Shown: positions 1-15,357, counted from the stretch's first letter. The stretch: DNA of 64,000 nucleotides from Eonycteris spelaea (GCA_003508835.1 PUFA01000181.1:2170001-2234000); one strand, 5' to 3'. The notes: generated by a model not told the origin, from the sequence alone. Translations and numbers: made by a program.

Positions 1-724
1 GTAGCCAAAGGTATGATCACTTAGGTAGCAGGACCATAGGAATGAAGACGTTAACAAAGAAATGTTCATAGACTGAACATCTTCTGGCAGCTGTAATCTG
101 AGCTTTACTAAAACTGTGACATTCAAATCTAAGATTTAGCTAATCTCAACTGCCCCTGCTTTGCCACAAAGGTATTACATCCTAAATTTAGATTATACTT
201 TAATACACATGCTGAAAATAGGAAAGGAGACATTTTCCTGCTCTTCCTGATTACTGTATAAAGTGAATTATTTATTTTGGACCCCAGAGTCCTCTTGAGC
301 AATTGCAAGGGCATGTGGAACTGAGCCATACCTGTATTTGTAATGCTTCTTGCTAGTTTGTGATTTTCAGAGAATCTGATGGGATTTGCAAGGTCACTAA
401 GTAGTCTGTAGCCATGGTATCCATGAGCACACAGCAGAAATGGAATCCATTTGCACCAACTTAACTATAGAGGAAGCAGCATAATATGGTGTAGGGAAAA
501 GAACCCTGAGACTTGGGGGTCCCCACTCTGCTATTAATGGTCCCGGTGATCATGAGCAGTTGCTTCCGTGCTCTGGGCTCAGTTTCCATTTGTTTAAATT
601 AAAGCACTGAACCAGACACTCTTCACACACCCCTTTTAGGTCTATCATATTATGGAGTCTAAAATATTTTAAGTAATATATTTTATATCTACGAGGTTAT
701 TTTCTTTTCCTTTGTATTATCTTT

Positions 725-1145
725 ATATGCCATCTTGACTTTTTTGTATAAAACATGCAAAACATAAAATTTACCATTTTAACCATTTTTAAGTGTACAG
801 TTTAATATTATTAAGTAATTTCACATTGTCGTTCTGCCATCACCCCCATCTACTGCCAGACCTTCTCATCTCCCCATACTGAAACTCCATTCCCATTCAA
901 CACTGACCGTCCATTCTGCCCTCCCCCGGCTCCTAGCAACCAGCATTCTACTTTCTATCTCCATGAATATGACTACTGTAGGTACCTCACATAAGTGGAA
1001 TTATATAATAGCTGTTCTTTGGGGTCCAGCTTGTTTCACTTAGCATGTCTTCAGGGTTTATTTAGGTTGTAGCATGTTTCAGAATTTCCTTCCTTTTTAA
1101 GGCTGAATAATGTTCCATTCGATGTATATAACATATTTTGACCAT
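725..1145 (-). mobile_element. L1 3' end fragment (antisense)
   Basis: Contains the antisense L1 3' signature: ACATAAAATTTACCATTTTA, the 'TCCATTCTGCCCTCCCCCGG' block, and GGCTGAATAATGTTCCATTC. Confidence 0.7.
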
Positions 1146-1604
1146 ATTGACTTTTAAATTCACATAATTCAAAACCATATGGAATAAAAACGGTTTAAAG
1201 CAAGTTTTAGATTTTTTTTTAAAGCCCAAACACCAAGAAAAGGGAAAAAGAAAATCAGGTAGTTATGTATATCATCGCCGTTGGAAAAATAAGAAAGCAG
1301 GACGGTTATTTTTCAGACGCAGTACTTCTCAGTAAATATCCTAAATGTGGCAGGTGTTTTTAAACACTCCTTAAAAAAATAGATTGATAAAATTCAATAC
1401 CTACAAATTATAGATTAAAATAAACCTTAGCAAACTAGGAATAGAAGGGATCATTGAATCTGATAAAGAGTATATATAAAAACTTATGAGAGGGTATGTA
1501 TTACATGGGTAAATTCATTTGGCAAAACTGTACAGTTAAGAATTGTACATTTCAATGTATGTATATTTTACCTAAAAGAAATGAAGCGACGGACAGGGGG
1601 TGAT

Positions 1605-1845
1605 CATAGCCGGGTTTCTCACCTTTTGCACCATTGACACATGGAGCCAGAGAATCTTTCATTGTGGGGCTGTCGTACATTACAGGTTGTTGAGCAGCAT
1701 CACTTACCACACTACCCACTAGTTGCCAGTTACACCCTCCGAATTATGACGATCAGAAACCTCTCCACACGTCGCCTGATATCTGGATGGGGGTTGGGGG
1801 AATGGACCATATCACCCCCAGCTGAGAACCACAGGATTTAAAAGC
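1605..1845 (+). mobile_element. MER5A-like hAT DNA transposon
   Basis: Matches the known MER5A text (GTTTCTCACC near the left end, TTGTGGGGCTGTCG, CACTAGTTGCCAGTTACACC, and the right end CAGCTGAGAACCACAGG). A nonautonomous element with inverted ends; diverged. Confidence 0.75.
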
Positions 1846-2504
1846 ATAAATGAGATAAAATGAGACTAACAATGCCTTTGGTGGTTGCAGCTGGGCAATA
1901 GGTGCATAAAGATTTATGGTACTATTGTGTTTACTTTATCTACGTTTGAAATTCTCCATAACAAAATCTAAAAAATAATAATAGTATCCACCCCCACATT
2001 TATTCACTCATGTGTAATCCAAAATAAAATTTTACGTGGGATCACACAAAACTTTCATACTTTTGCAATTAAACTAACTTCCTTCTAGATTTTCTGATTT
2101 TAGACTTGAGTTCAGGAAAGTTAAACGTTCTCCTTTCTTTTTTTGAATGCATGTGCTTCTGCCCAGATAATAGAACTTTCTCCCTTTCGCACAGCACTTT
2201 TCTCCTTCTAAAGAGCTTTTTGAATCTCTTATCTCCCCAGCCACTCCCTTTTCTCTGTCTGATTAAGCCTGGCCCATCTTGATTCTGTGAGACCGTCCTT
2301 TCCACTGAGAGCTCACAGCCTCTTTTATCACTCAGTCAGAAAAGGCCCTCTCTCTCTTCATGCACACAGAGCGAGGAGACAGGCACAGCCACGCTCTAGA
2401 GGCATTTGCAGCCATCAGCAGGCTCATCCATGACCTGGAGTTGGGAGAACTGAACAAGCTTACGAAATAAATGAATCAGTTGAAGGAAAAAAATGACAAT
2501 AAAC

Positions 2505-4015
2505 ATCATGCTTAATGGTCAAATATAGAAAGATTTTCTTTTAACATTAGGAATAAGACTAAGATGTCTGCTATCACCATTTCTGTCCGACATTGCTCTT
2601 GAAGTCCTTGCCAGAACAGTAAGGCAAAAAAAAAAAAAAAAAAAAAAAAAACAACATTTTTTTGAAGAATTAAAAGGAATACAAATTAGAAAGGCAGAAA
2701 CTAGCATTTTTAACAGAACATGATTGTAAATCAGTATCTAAAAGAATCTGCAGATAAACTATTAAAATATAAATTTAGCAGGGTTGCTGGGTATAAGGTC
2801 AGTATTAAATTATTTTTGGCATTTTAAATATTTCTGTATATCAGCAACAATTTAAGAATTAAAAATCTTTAATTTACAGTAGCATTAGGAAAACATTAAA
2901 TACCTAGGAATAAATTTATCAAAAATGTCCAAGTCTTCTACGTAGAAAATGATACAATTTTAAGAGACATTAAACAAGACCTTTAAAATAACAGGATAGC
3001 ACATGATCCTAGATTAAAATACTCAAAAAGATGTAGAGTTTTCCAAAATTAAATCATAGCATTAGTACAGTCCCAATTAAAATCCCAGCATAGGTGGCAT
3101 GTGAGTGCGTGTGTGTGTTTTGTGTGTATAAAACTGACAAGCCGATTCTGAAGTTAGCTGGAAATACAAAAGGCTAAGAACAGCGAAAATCATTTTAAAG
3201 AAAAAGAACAGAGGTGGAAGACTTAAACCTTAGGGTATCAAGACTTAATACTAGTTAGTATAATTTAGTAGTAATTTAGACTGTGGTACTGGCACCGGGG
3301 ACTAATAAGCTAATAGAACAGAATCAAGTTTAGAAATAGACTCACACATATACAGACACTTGATTTATGAAAAATATGACACTAATTTAGTTGAGAAAGG
3401 AAGATCTCAATAAATGGTGCTGGGCAGTTGGGTATCCGTATGGGGAAAAAATCTTGACCATTGCCATATACATATATAAAAAGAGGCTATCTAGAAAGCC
3501 AATAAACATATTAATTGTCCAGGGAAATGTAAATTAAAATCATCATAATGTCAGAATGGCTAAAATTAAAAAGGCTGACAGTACCAAGTGTTGGTGAGGA
3601 TGTAAAGCAACTGAAACTTTTATATATTAATAGTAGGAGCGGAAATTGGCACAGCCAAATGGGAAAACTGTTGGGCAGTCTATCCTAAAGCTGGACATGC
3701 GTGCCCCATAATCTAGCAATTCTACACTTGAGCAGATCCCACCCCAGAGAAGGGAGGGCAATGACCACTTAAAGACGTGTACAGGAATGTTCATAGCAGA
3801 CTAATGAGGAGTTAAGCTAATCTTCAGTGATGGAGGGCAGAAAACTGGCCTCCTTTGTTGAGAAGGAAGGGAGAGCGTTGACTGGAAGAGAACACAAGGG
3901 AGCCTTGTGGGATATCCTGTATGTTTCATTAGGTAATAAGATATATACTTAAATAAAAGTTTATCAAGCTACATATTTGGTTTTTATGTACTTTACTACG
4001 TGAAAGTTACACCTA
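2505..4015 (+). mobile_element. L1 fragment (ORF2 C-terminal region and 3' end)
   Basis: Sense-strand L1 text: AAGATGTCTGCTATCACCAT and CTTGCCAGAACAGTAAGGCA mark the reverse-transcriptase end of ORF2. The body ends with L1 3' sequence such as GACTAATGAGGAGTTAAGC. It is full of stops and truncated 5'. The poly(A) at 2,626-2,651 lies inside the ORF2 part and is probably a local expansion. Confidence 0.75.
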
Positions 4016-4999
4016 AATTAGAGAGAAAAAGCAGCAGCATGTCCCACCTTGTCCATGCATTTTTTATATCTTGTGTGCCCCCTCATTGAAAACTTCACAG
4101 CATATATATGGTTCTTTACCTTCTAGAAGTGTACCTTTATCTTATCCACTGAAGGTTTTCATAACTATTGATAGCCATGGTGTTCCCTCCCACCCAAGAG
4201 TAGGAGGCACTTTAAGAAGTAAACCCCTCAAAACTTTCCATTGTTGGGTGATGGTGAACTTTACAAGCATAGCATGCTGGCCAGCCCTGTACCCCAATAG
4301 CCCATCAACAACATGAGCCACACCACTCCAAAAAATTATCTCTGAGGCTTAAACAAATTTGGCTTATGGCCACCTCTTACCCAATGCCTTATGCCTAAAG
4401 GATGATCTGTTAGCTATTTTCAACGAAGAAAACCAGCAGATTTTCATGATAAATGAAGCTATTTACCTTCACTTCCCACAGACAGCTGCTAAATCTGTCA
4501 GACTAGCTCCTGCCTTTTCTGACTGCATTGCTTTTTGTAAAGCCTAAGACCAGGGTTTCTATCTCTTCTGCTGCCTGCTGTGGATAGAATTTTATTGACT
4601 GGCCAAGGATTAAAAATGTCATACCTCAAGATTTGGAAGACACTAGAAAATTATGTCTTGGTTATTTAGAACTCATTTAAGACTATATAATTATTTATGC
4701 ACATAATATGTCTCTGGGAAGTAGAAAGTATAAAAAACAGGAGGCAATATCCCCTATGTTTTAAAAGCATTGGGTTTTTTTCCCTTTCAACAACTAATGC
4801 TAAGACATGGCTTTGATTTTGACAAGGCTCTGAAAATTCGCTATATGGAAGAGAAAGTCGAATCCTCACCAGGCCTCAAATAGCATACTTAAAAAAAGAA
4901 GAAGAAATAAATATTTCCAGTTAATATAAATATAGAAAATAATGTCAAGAATACCTGCTCACCACTCAGTCCAATTTTAACATGCTTCCACATTTGCTT

Positions 5000-6060
5000 T
5001 AGATCTTTTTTTATACAAAGTAAATCATCACAATTATTGCTGAAGCCCCAGGGATCCTACCCTCCCAGTCCCCTCCCTTCATGCCCAGAAGTAACCACTA
5101 TTCTGACTTTGACTTTTATCATTCCCATATGTGTTTTGATATGTACATGTGTATATATTCACAAACAGTATGTAATTTTGTTTTGCATATTTTTAAACAT
5201 ATCATTTCCCCACTTGCTTTTGTTGCCCAACATAATGTTTTTGAGATTTATCTATGTTGATATATGTTGTCTGAGTTTATTCATTTTACTTGAATATCAT
5301 ATTCCATTGCATGAATATACCACAATTTAATTATCCATTCTACTGTTGATGGACATTTAGGTTGTTTCCAGTCTTTTGCTATTACAAACAGTGGATGCAG
5401 GAAACATTTTTTTATAAGAGCAAGAATTTCTCTAAAGGATATAAGTATGGGTGCTGTGTTGTGGGTTATGCAAGTCTTCAGTAAGAAGATGTTACTAAAT
5501 TTCCTCCAAAGTGCTTCAGCTTAGATTGTTCCCAAATTTATATTTTCACCATAAATATGAATTTCATTGTACCACATCCTGCCAACACTTGGTATTATCA
5601 GCCTTTTTAACATTTGCCTATCTAATGAGTACAAAATGTTATACAATTATGGCTGTAATTTGCATTTACTGGGTTACTTATTACGTTACGTGTCATTCCA
5701 CATGCCTTATGAGCTCCTCAGTTTTTGTTTTCGTGAATTGCCTGTTCAGATCTTTGCCCTACTATTGTTGTTACTACTGCTTTTGGGTTGCTGGTCTTTT
5801 TCTTACTGATTTGTAGTAATTTTTATGTGTTCTGAATATTATTCCTTTGCCAATATTATACATACCTCTCCTGGTTTGTGCCTTTTGCTTTATGTGTCTG
5901 ATATAAACTTATTTTAAAGTAGTAAATTTTTCAGTCTTTCTTGTGTTTCACATTCTTCTCTACTCACAAGTAACAAAAATAATCTATTTTTTTCCTTAAC
6001 ATTTTTCCTTTTATATCTAGGTTTTAATCTACCTGGAATTTAGCATACTTATTCTTTAGA
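5000..6060 (-). mobile_element. L1M-type fragment (antisense)
   Basis: Antisense L1 text including TTGCCCAACATAATGTTTTT, GTTGATGGACATTTAGGTTG and the region near 5,580-5,900. It is strongly diverged, with no open ORF2. Confidence 0.65.
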
Positions 6061-7293
6061 GGCATGTATGGGGTTACCTCTGAGGGAGAGCACTGATCAT
6101 TTCCAGTGGGGCTGTGAGAAGTGTTCTGATGCAGGCTCATTGTATGGGCCTCAGACAGTCTATGCTCATCTCTCCTCTGCTTGCCTGGGTATCTCTCTCT
6201 GTGAGCCAATGGCCTCTTCAAAAAACAAATACTTGGGAAGTAAGAATTTTCATCTCTGGAAACCTAGAAAAATCCAAATGCATTAGCATTTTCCTGGTCT
6301 GCAGTTGAATGACATAGAGTTTAGGCCTTTGTACACATTACTGCTTGAAATTACTCTTAGTGTAGCTTCCTCGCATTTTTTAAAATTAAAGCTTTGTTTT
6401 TTAGAGCAGTTTAAGGTTCACAACAAAATCGAGGGACAGTTAACAGAGAGTTCCTGTAATACCCCCTGCCCCAACAATCCATAGCCTGCTCCATTATCAA
6501 CACCCCCCAACAGAGTGTACATTTGTTATAATTGATGGACCTGCATCGACACATCGTCATCACTAAAAGTCTGTAGTTTACCCTATGGTTCATTCTTGAT
6601 ATTATACATTCTATGGGTTTGGACAAATGTGTAATAACACGTACCCACCATAACGGTGTCATACAGAGTGGTTTCACTGCCCTAAAAATCCTCTGTGCTC
6701 CTCCTGACCATCCCACTCACCATCCCCAGCTCTGGCAACCACTGATCTTTTTACTGCCTTCATAGTGTTCATGGTGTTTCCAGAATGTCATATAGTTGGA
6801 ATCATACATTACGTAGCCTTTTTAGATTGGCTTCTTTCACTTAATCGTGTGCATTTAAGGTTCCTCTGTCTTTTCATGGCTTGATAGCCCATTTCTTTTT
6901 AGTAGTGAATAATATTCCCCCATCGGGTATACCACAGTTTATCCATTCAGCTACTGAAGGACATCTTGGTTGCCTCAAAATTTTTGGCAATTATAAATGA
7001 AGCTGTTAAAAGCATCATGTGCAGGTTTTTGTGTGGATACAAATTTTCAACTTTTTTGGATCAAAACCTAGGCGTGTGATTGCTAGATGGTATGGTAAGG
7101 GTGTGTTTAGTTTTATAAGAAACCACCAAACTGTTTTCCAAAATGGCTGTACCCGTTTGCATTCCCATGAGCAGTGAGAGTTCCTGGTGCTCCACATCCT
7201 CACCAACATTTAGTGGTGTCAGCATTCCAGATTTTGGCCATTGTAATAGATGCATAATGGTATATCATTGTTTTGGTTTGGTTTTTATTGCTC

Positions 7294-8190
7294 CCATCGA
7301 CAAAAGGGGAACTTTATCGAGGCCCCAGGGCCAAGGGGTTTGGGCAGGCGGCCGCCCTGCAGGCCGAGGAGGCTGTGGAGGGGCCTTATTTGAGCTTCTT
7401 CTTGGAGTGTAGATTGTTGGTGTTGCCACACTTCTTGCGGTATACGGCAGCACAGGGATGCAGGTGGGCATAACACTTGCAGCATATCATCTTGTCGCAG
7501 TCGTACGTCTGGGCAAGCTGGCGGAGGGAGGGCTCGGTGATGCCACGACACAGATGAAGCACCAAGTGCAGCGTGGACTCTTTCTAGATATTACAGCCTG
7601 AGAGAGTGTGGCCCTTCTCTGTTTGCCCACAAAAGTCAGATACTGCTGATCAGGCGGGATGCACTCCTTGTCTCGGATTCTGTTTCTTTCCTCAGTTGCA
7701 GGAAATTTCAGTTTTTTTCATTAAAAATTATTAGGGTGACATTGATTAATAAAATCAAATAAGTTTCAAATGTACAATTCAACACTTTGTCGTATATATA
7801 TTGCATTGTGTGTTCACCGCCCAAAGTTAGATTTCCTTTCGTCACCAAATAGTTGACCCTTTTTTCCCCTATCTACCTCTCCTGCCCCCACTTCCCTCTG
7901 GTAACCACTAACCCACAGTCCATGTGTCTCTGTTTGTCATGTTTGTGCTTCAAGTTTTATATCCCACGTATGACTGATATCATATGGTTTTCAACTTTTT
8001 CTGTCTGACTTATTTGGCTTAGCATGAGTATCTCAAGATCCACCTATGTTGTCCTTGTCTTGGATTTCAGCTTTGACATTCTCAGTGGGGTCACAGGGCT
8101 TGACCTCGAGTGTGATGGTCCTGCTAGTCACAGTCTCCACAAAGATTTGCATCTGCATGTGCTGGGGAGGCTGCCTGGTTGAAGAGAGAC
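7294..8190 (-). pseudogene. UBA52: UBA52 processed pseudogene (ubiquitin-L40 fusion), split by an L1
   Basis: On the minus strand, 8,152 back to about 8,052 encodes a degraded ubiquitin start ([19 protein letters not shown]). Ubiquitin continues at about 7,680-7,545 with changes and small deletions. The L40 ribosomal tail follows ([20 protein letters not shown], then [16 protein letters not shown]) with stop TAA at 7,388-7,386. An AATAAA-type signal (CGATAAAG) and GC-rich 3' UTR sequence follow at about 7,380-7,300. The exons are joined without introns, so it is a retrocopy. UBA52 normally supplies ubiquitin and ribosomal protein eL40. Missense changes in both parts, indels and a 370-bp insertion show that it is dead. 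It is inserted inside an older L1. Confidence 0.9.
7681..8051 (-). mobile_element. L1 3' end inserted into the UBA52 pseudogene
   Basis: About 370 bp of antisense L1 3' sequence, containing TTAGGGTGACATTGATTAAT and TGTGTTCACCGCCCAAAG, splits the ubiquitin part. The flanks carry imperfect copies of TCCTTGTCTCGGATT (near 7,665) and TCCTTGTCTTGGATT (near 8,051), which look like the target-site duplication. This L1 type is common in Laurasiatherian genomes. Confidence 0.7.
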
Positions 8191-9534
8191 CTGTATTATT
8201 TTAATTTGTATTTCCCTGATGACGTGTGATGTGGAGTGTCTTTTCATATGCCTATTTGCCATCTGTATATTTTCTTCGGTGAGGTGTCTGTTAAGATCTT
8301 TGACCCATTTTTTTTTAATCAGGCTGTTTTCTTATTGCTGAGTTTTAAGAGTTCTTTATGTATTTTGAGTAACAGTCCTCTATCAAATGTATCATTTACA
8401 AATATTTTATCCCAGTCTATGACTTGTCTTCTGATTCCTTTGACATTATCTTTTGCAGAGCATAAGTTTTTCAGTTTAATGAAGTCCAGCTTATCAATTT
8501 TTTCTTTCTCGCATCAGGTCTTTGGTGTTATATCTAAAAAGTCATTACCATACTTTACCATACAAGGTCACCTAGATTTTCTCCTATGTGAACTTCTAGT
8601 TTTATAGTTTTGCATTTAACATTTAGGTCCGTGATCCATTTTGAATTAATTTTTGTGAAGAGTGCCAGGTCTGTGTCTAAATTCATTTTCTTTGCATGTG
8701 GATGTCCAGTTGTTCAGCACCATTCATTAAAGACTGCTCCAATGTATTGCCTTGCTCCCTTGTGAAAGATCAATTTCTTTGTCTATTCCTGGGCTCTCTA
8801 TTCTGCTCCATTGATCCATTTATCTCTTCTTTCACCAATACCATACTGTCCTGATTACTGTACCATTTTAATAAATCTTGAAGCCGAGTACTGTCAGTCT
8901 CCAACTTTTTCTTCTCCTTCAAAATCATGTTGGCTATTTCGGGTCTTTTGTATCTCCAGATAAACTTTAGAATCAGTTTGTCAATACCTCACCATTTTTT
9001 GAGAGTAATATTTTCATCTAAGTTATTTCAAATGAAACATTGATATAATCTCCAAATTTTTATACTGTTGTCAAAATTATAATCACCATGACCATTAATA
9101 GTGGTTCTCACTAATGAGGTTATCTTATCTTTAGTCGTTAATTCTTCTGTCCATAGGAAAGTACAGGGAATGAGAGAATGCAGAGCGTCCCAGGGCCTAG
9201 AGAGATCCCATTCCATCCCTGCTTGATATAATTATGAAGACCTTCTGAGAGCCAGTGGCAGTGGTAGATACAGCAAGCCTTGTCCTGAACATAAGATTAA
9301 CCATCAGATGTTGTATGTGGCTGGCGTGGCCGTGGGACTGTCGCCCCGTGGCTACCTTTGTCTGGTTGGTGAGCATGTGATTCCATTCCCTTAAACTGTC
9401 TCAATGGGCCAGAGTGTTATCAGGCTTCAGTTATCTCTGTGTGACCTGGAGCAGCAGCGTGTTCACAGTACACGTGGGTTCAGCGGGCAACAGTATGAGC
9501 TCTAAGCCAACACTGCCCTCTAGCACTTACCTAG

Positions 9535-9755
9535 GCAGCAGGAAATGGAAATACAGCTTCCTGTCCACCTCATCCTCTAAGCCCATCCATTGTGTGAGAT
9601 ACTTTTAGCAGGTTATTTAACCTCTGGAAGTTTGATTTTTCTCAGCTATAAAATGAGAACAGTAAATACCTATGGGGCAGGGTCTTGTAAAGACTAAATG
9701 AGATGAAACATTCCTAGCATCATTCTTGGCAGTTGGTGTGCAATCAGAAAAGCTG
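9535..9755 (+). repeat. MIR SINE
   Basis: Contains the MIR core and 3' text (CCTCTGGAAGTTTGATTTTT and AAAATGAGAACAGTAAATAC). Old and diverged. Confidence 0.65.
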
Positions 9756-9989
9756 ATGTCCTCCCAAATAATTAGCATCCAAGGGAGCAACAACAAAAAA
9801 GGCAGATCGTTGTGAAGATATTAATGTTTAAATTTGGTGTAATCTACATCTTCACTGGCATTCAAGAAATTCAAAATATACCGATACTGAGTCACCATTT
9901 TTTGCCTGTTGAATAAGCAAGATTTTTATGACAGTTTCCAGTGCCACTGATGGTGCAGTCTGCCCTACTGTCAGATATGTAAATAGGTA

Positions 9990-10345
9990 CATTCATATAG
10001 AAAGCAGTTCAAGATATGTATCAAGAACCTCAAAAATGTCCTTATTCTTTGATCTGTCCCAAAGACTCTCTCCTAAGGAAATGCCATTGATACATTAGAA
10101 TTATATATACAAAGCTACTCATCACAGCTTTCATTATTTAATAATAATAAAAAATCTAGAAACAAATTATAGGGGAAATGCTTAAATACGTTAAAGTCGC
10201 ACACACATACACCCCATAGAGAACTATATAGCCATTAAAAATCATGATTTTTTTAAAAGACTGCCAAGATGTAAAATAGAATTCAAAAACCTTCAGATAC
10301 TAAGTGGAAAAGCCAGGTTATAAAACTGTATACAATATAATTCTA
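9990..10345 (+). mobile_element. L1-like 3' fragment (tentative)
   Basis: AT-rich sequence with L1M 3'-end phrases (GCCATTAAAAATCATGATTT, AACAAATTATAGGGG) just upstream of the VPS53 exon. Confidence 0.4.
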
Positions 10346-10555
10346 GTTTTTTTTTACCCACAGACTGGCGGGACTATTACATTTAACTCTGGCTTCTTGT
10401 TTTTATTTTGTCCTGGGTAATAGGAATTATGACTAATGTTTTTCCTTTTATGTTTTTTTTTTTTCCTGAGTTTTCTCTGATGAAAACGTATTACATTTAA
10501 AATCAGGAAAATGTTGTTACTCATCATGGGTGTATTAGGTGTTATGTCTATATGA

Positions 10556-12569
<2,014 letters not shown>

Positions 12570-12845
12570 TGAAAAGAAGTATCAGCTTCCCCACCCTGTT
12601 TACCTGTCCTTTCTTCTCTCTCAACCCCTTCTCGCCTATTCAATTACCTTTTTTACTTCCTCTGCTTCTTTCCCAGGCCACTACCAGGCCTGGTGTAACT
12701 CCCCTGAGGAAAGTGTTAATCCTCAGCCCAGAGCAATTATGCTGTTGGCAGAGCCTCAACTAACAGCATACCAGATGCCGTACTTTCCCCGAGGGCCTTC
12801 CTGGGGCCAGACTTCTCATTATCCTCCTTTCTCTTTCAACCTCAG

Positions 12846-13016
12846 GGGCTGAAGAGGAGTGAGCAGAGCAGCATGCTGGAGCTCTTCCGCCAGAGGCTCC
12901 CCACCCCGCCCTCAGGGCCAGAAGGCTCCAGCTCCCTGTCCTTGCTGGCTCCCACGCCGGAACAGGAATCATCTCGCATCCGCAAACTAGAGAAACTAAT
13001 TAAGAAGAGACTGTAG
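12846..13016 (+). CDS. VPS53: VPS53, last coding exon with stop codon
   Basis: Beginning after the acceptor CAACCTCAG, this exon encodes 56 residues and a TAG stop at 13,014-13,016. It opens [14 protein letters not shown], passes through a Pro/Ser-rich stretch (residues about 18-38 of the exon) and ends with a highly charged helix, [15 protein letters not shown]. The basic terminal helix is the typical VPS53 C-terminus. The Pro/Ser-rich linker looks freer to vary than the flanking helices, which is an inference from its composition. This fixes the gene's + orientation and the beginning of the 3' UTR. Confidence 0.95.
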   Translation, partial: GLKRSEQSSMLELFRQRLPTPPSGPEGSSSLSLLAPTPEQESSRIRKLEKLIKKRL

Positions 13017-14398
13017 GAGCAGACAAGGGGCACTTTTTCCCTTGGCCAGTGACCCTGAGCACCAAGCTCCCTGGACGCCCCCCACCTCTCCTGTGCTCAC
13101 CCCGACTCTCAGATCGCCGTTCTTGAAACTGCCCAAGACATTTGGGTTGTTAATGTGTCTCTCCCATGCCCTGTCTTAATTCCTGTCCTAATCGGAGAAG
13201 CAAGTAAGGGCCAGGTTATAAAAAGGCTATTTCGATGATCTCCGATTCCTGCAGCAGAGGCAGCAGTTGGGTGAAAGGTCCCTGCCCTTCACTTGCAGTG
13301 TCTAGGCTGCTCTCGACTGGTCCGGTTGTCACCGATTCTGTAGCCTCTCTCTGCGGTCACACCCTCTGGCATGTGGCCCTATTCCCTACCATGTACCTGT
13401 CTAGGCAACTTGAGTGACAAAGCCTGGATCTCACCCCTTCCTCTGTCTGCTGCTATTTGAGGTTGTTCCGAGTTAATGACATGGCAGATCACAGGTATAG
13501 GAAACCAGCCTGACTTTATGAAGGGAATGGAAGCAGGAGCACTCTTCTGTGTAAATCCCAGTTTGGGTGCATATTTTGCTTCTGGTACTTCTCATGATGT
13601 GGCCAAGTTATTCCCTTATTCCCCTTATTTCTCAGTAATTTCCACTTCCCTCTCCATGTACGTCTAAGGGAAGATTTCCTCTGTGTCTCTCACCCAGGAG
13701 GATTATATGCGCCAGGCCTTGGAAGCAGGTGCCCTCTCTGCTGTGGGGCTCTCGGTATGGCATCACACATCATGAGAATGGGCAACATATTTCCCTGATT
13801 CATCTGGGTCACTGGAGACCAAGCCTCCATTAATAGTGACTCAGCATTTGTTCAGGACTTAAGAACAATTTGTTGGCCAGGTAGGTCAGAGCTAAGGAGG
13901 AAGATGGAGCTCTTTTATAGAGAATGCCCGTAACAGGCTTGCAGGATAAAATTGGACTATATCAATAAGACTCAGGATGGAGGAAGTTACCTGAAAGTCC
14001 CTGAAACTTGTGACAGCCGTACAGTGGGAAACATTAAGGTTTGAAAATCTGACCAGAACTATAATTATTTCTCTCCTCCTTATCGTCTCACTGTAACCAC
14101 TCTGCACTGTTCCCCTTCCCTCTCCATGGGCCCTTTGTCCAAACTCAGTCTCTCAGCCCCAGCTTAGCTCCTGGGCCTCATTTCTTCATCACCCTCCAGC
14201 CTGGTCTTGCCAGTCAGTCTGACTCATGTATTGAGCATCTCAAACTCGAGAACACTGAGACGTGGTGGAAGAAAGAGGTGTGGCCTTTAGCTGAGCCCAA
14301 TTAGGAAAAGATGGCTGAATATGAAGAGCACAGGAGGAGGGGAAGGAGTGGAGAGAGCACCTGGCAGCTGGCGGATGGATTTCACTGTGCCCAGGTAG

Positions 14399-14446
14399 CC
14401 GTCGTGTCGCTACCGTGCCGCGCCGCGCCGCAGCCAGCACGAGCTG
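14399..14446. other. CpG-dense patch in the VPS53 3' region
   Basis: A short G/C-rich patch with a CCGCG-type repeat (GTGCCGCGCCGCGCCGCAG) holds about ten CG dinucleotides in 45 bases, while its surroundings are CpG-poor. Confidence 0.4.
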
Positions 14447-15357
14447 AGGTTAACATTCTCCTCCCGCTCTTCAAAAAAGGGACAGTGGTTCGGTCTGCAC
14501 ACAGCATAGTCACTTCAGCCATCTGTCACTGACCTGGGAAGCCAGGAAAGCCAGTGGGCTGCTGCACCTGGTTCTTATCACTCTTGGCGTTTCCCGTCCA
14601 CACTTTTGATTCATTTTGGGGGATTCATTTGTTGGACGTCTTCATAATAGCATTGAGATGTCAAGCCCTGTTTTCTGCCAGTTGGTGGTCGTAGCTAGGG
14701 AAGTTGCTTTCTTGATTTATTACGCTGTCAGTAATCCCCAAGGAGCAACAGATGTCAGTAGGAGTTATGTTAAATGTCTCATTGATGGGTCTGAATGCTC
14801 TGTGTGCATCTTTTAAGGACTGACCATGTTTCACCTGGGTCTCTTTTTACAAATACAGATGTCTAGAGATTCTGAACTAGTAAGTCTGGAGTGGGGCCTG
14901 GCATGTAAGTTGAAAAATTCTGTAGGTGATGATACTGTTTATTCCTTGCTAAGAACCATTGCAATAGAGAGAAATTTGATTTATCGAATGGTTCCTATAG
15001 CACATTTTCATAAATGTGTATTTTTCTGTCTCTCTAAGCAAGTGTGTGATTACTGTACAGCTGAGTTGTTAACCAACATGGTAAAGATTCTTTGCTGATA
15101 GCAGCTTTCATTTTAAACTTGTCTTGACAGTGGGGACCATGTCAGAAGTTGCGCTTTCCCCATACTGACTAGGATTCTTCCTGTTATGTTGAACCAGCCC
15201 CAAAGAGAAGGTTTATTACTGTCACTTCAAAATATAAAGGAGCGTATATTGGTAAAAATGGTAACTAACAAATCTGTTATTAAGCTAAACTTGTTTGTTT
15301 CTCCCACTTTCTGTAGCCCTTAAAAAAAAAAACTTTGAAGTCACTTTATGTGGTTAA

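Larger units (their letters stand above)
6380..9010 (-). mobile_element. Old L1 (3' UTR and ORF2 end), interrupted by the UBA52 retrocopy
   Basis: The flanks on both sides of the pseudogene read as one antisense L1. The left part (6,380-7,290) contains GGTTCACAACAAAATCGAGG and the 'target population' L1 3' text. The right part (8,190-9,010) begins ATTTGTATTTCCCTGATGAC and continues with characteristic ORF2-terminal sequence (TTGATCCATTTATCTCTTCT, and so on). It is truncated at the right. Not translatable. Confidence 0.75.

Noticed and set aside
7386..8152. Functional ubiquitin gene on the minus strand.
   Set aside because: Missense changes in both parts, indels and an L1 insertion break it; it is a retrocopy.
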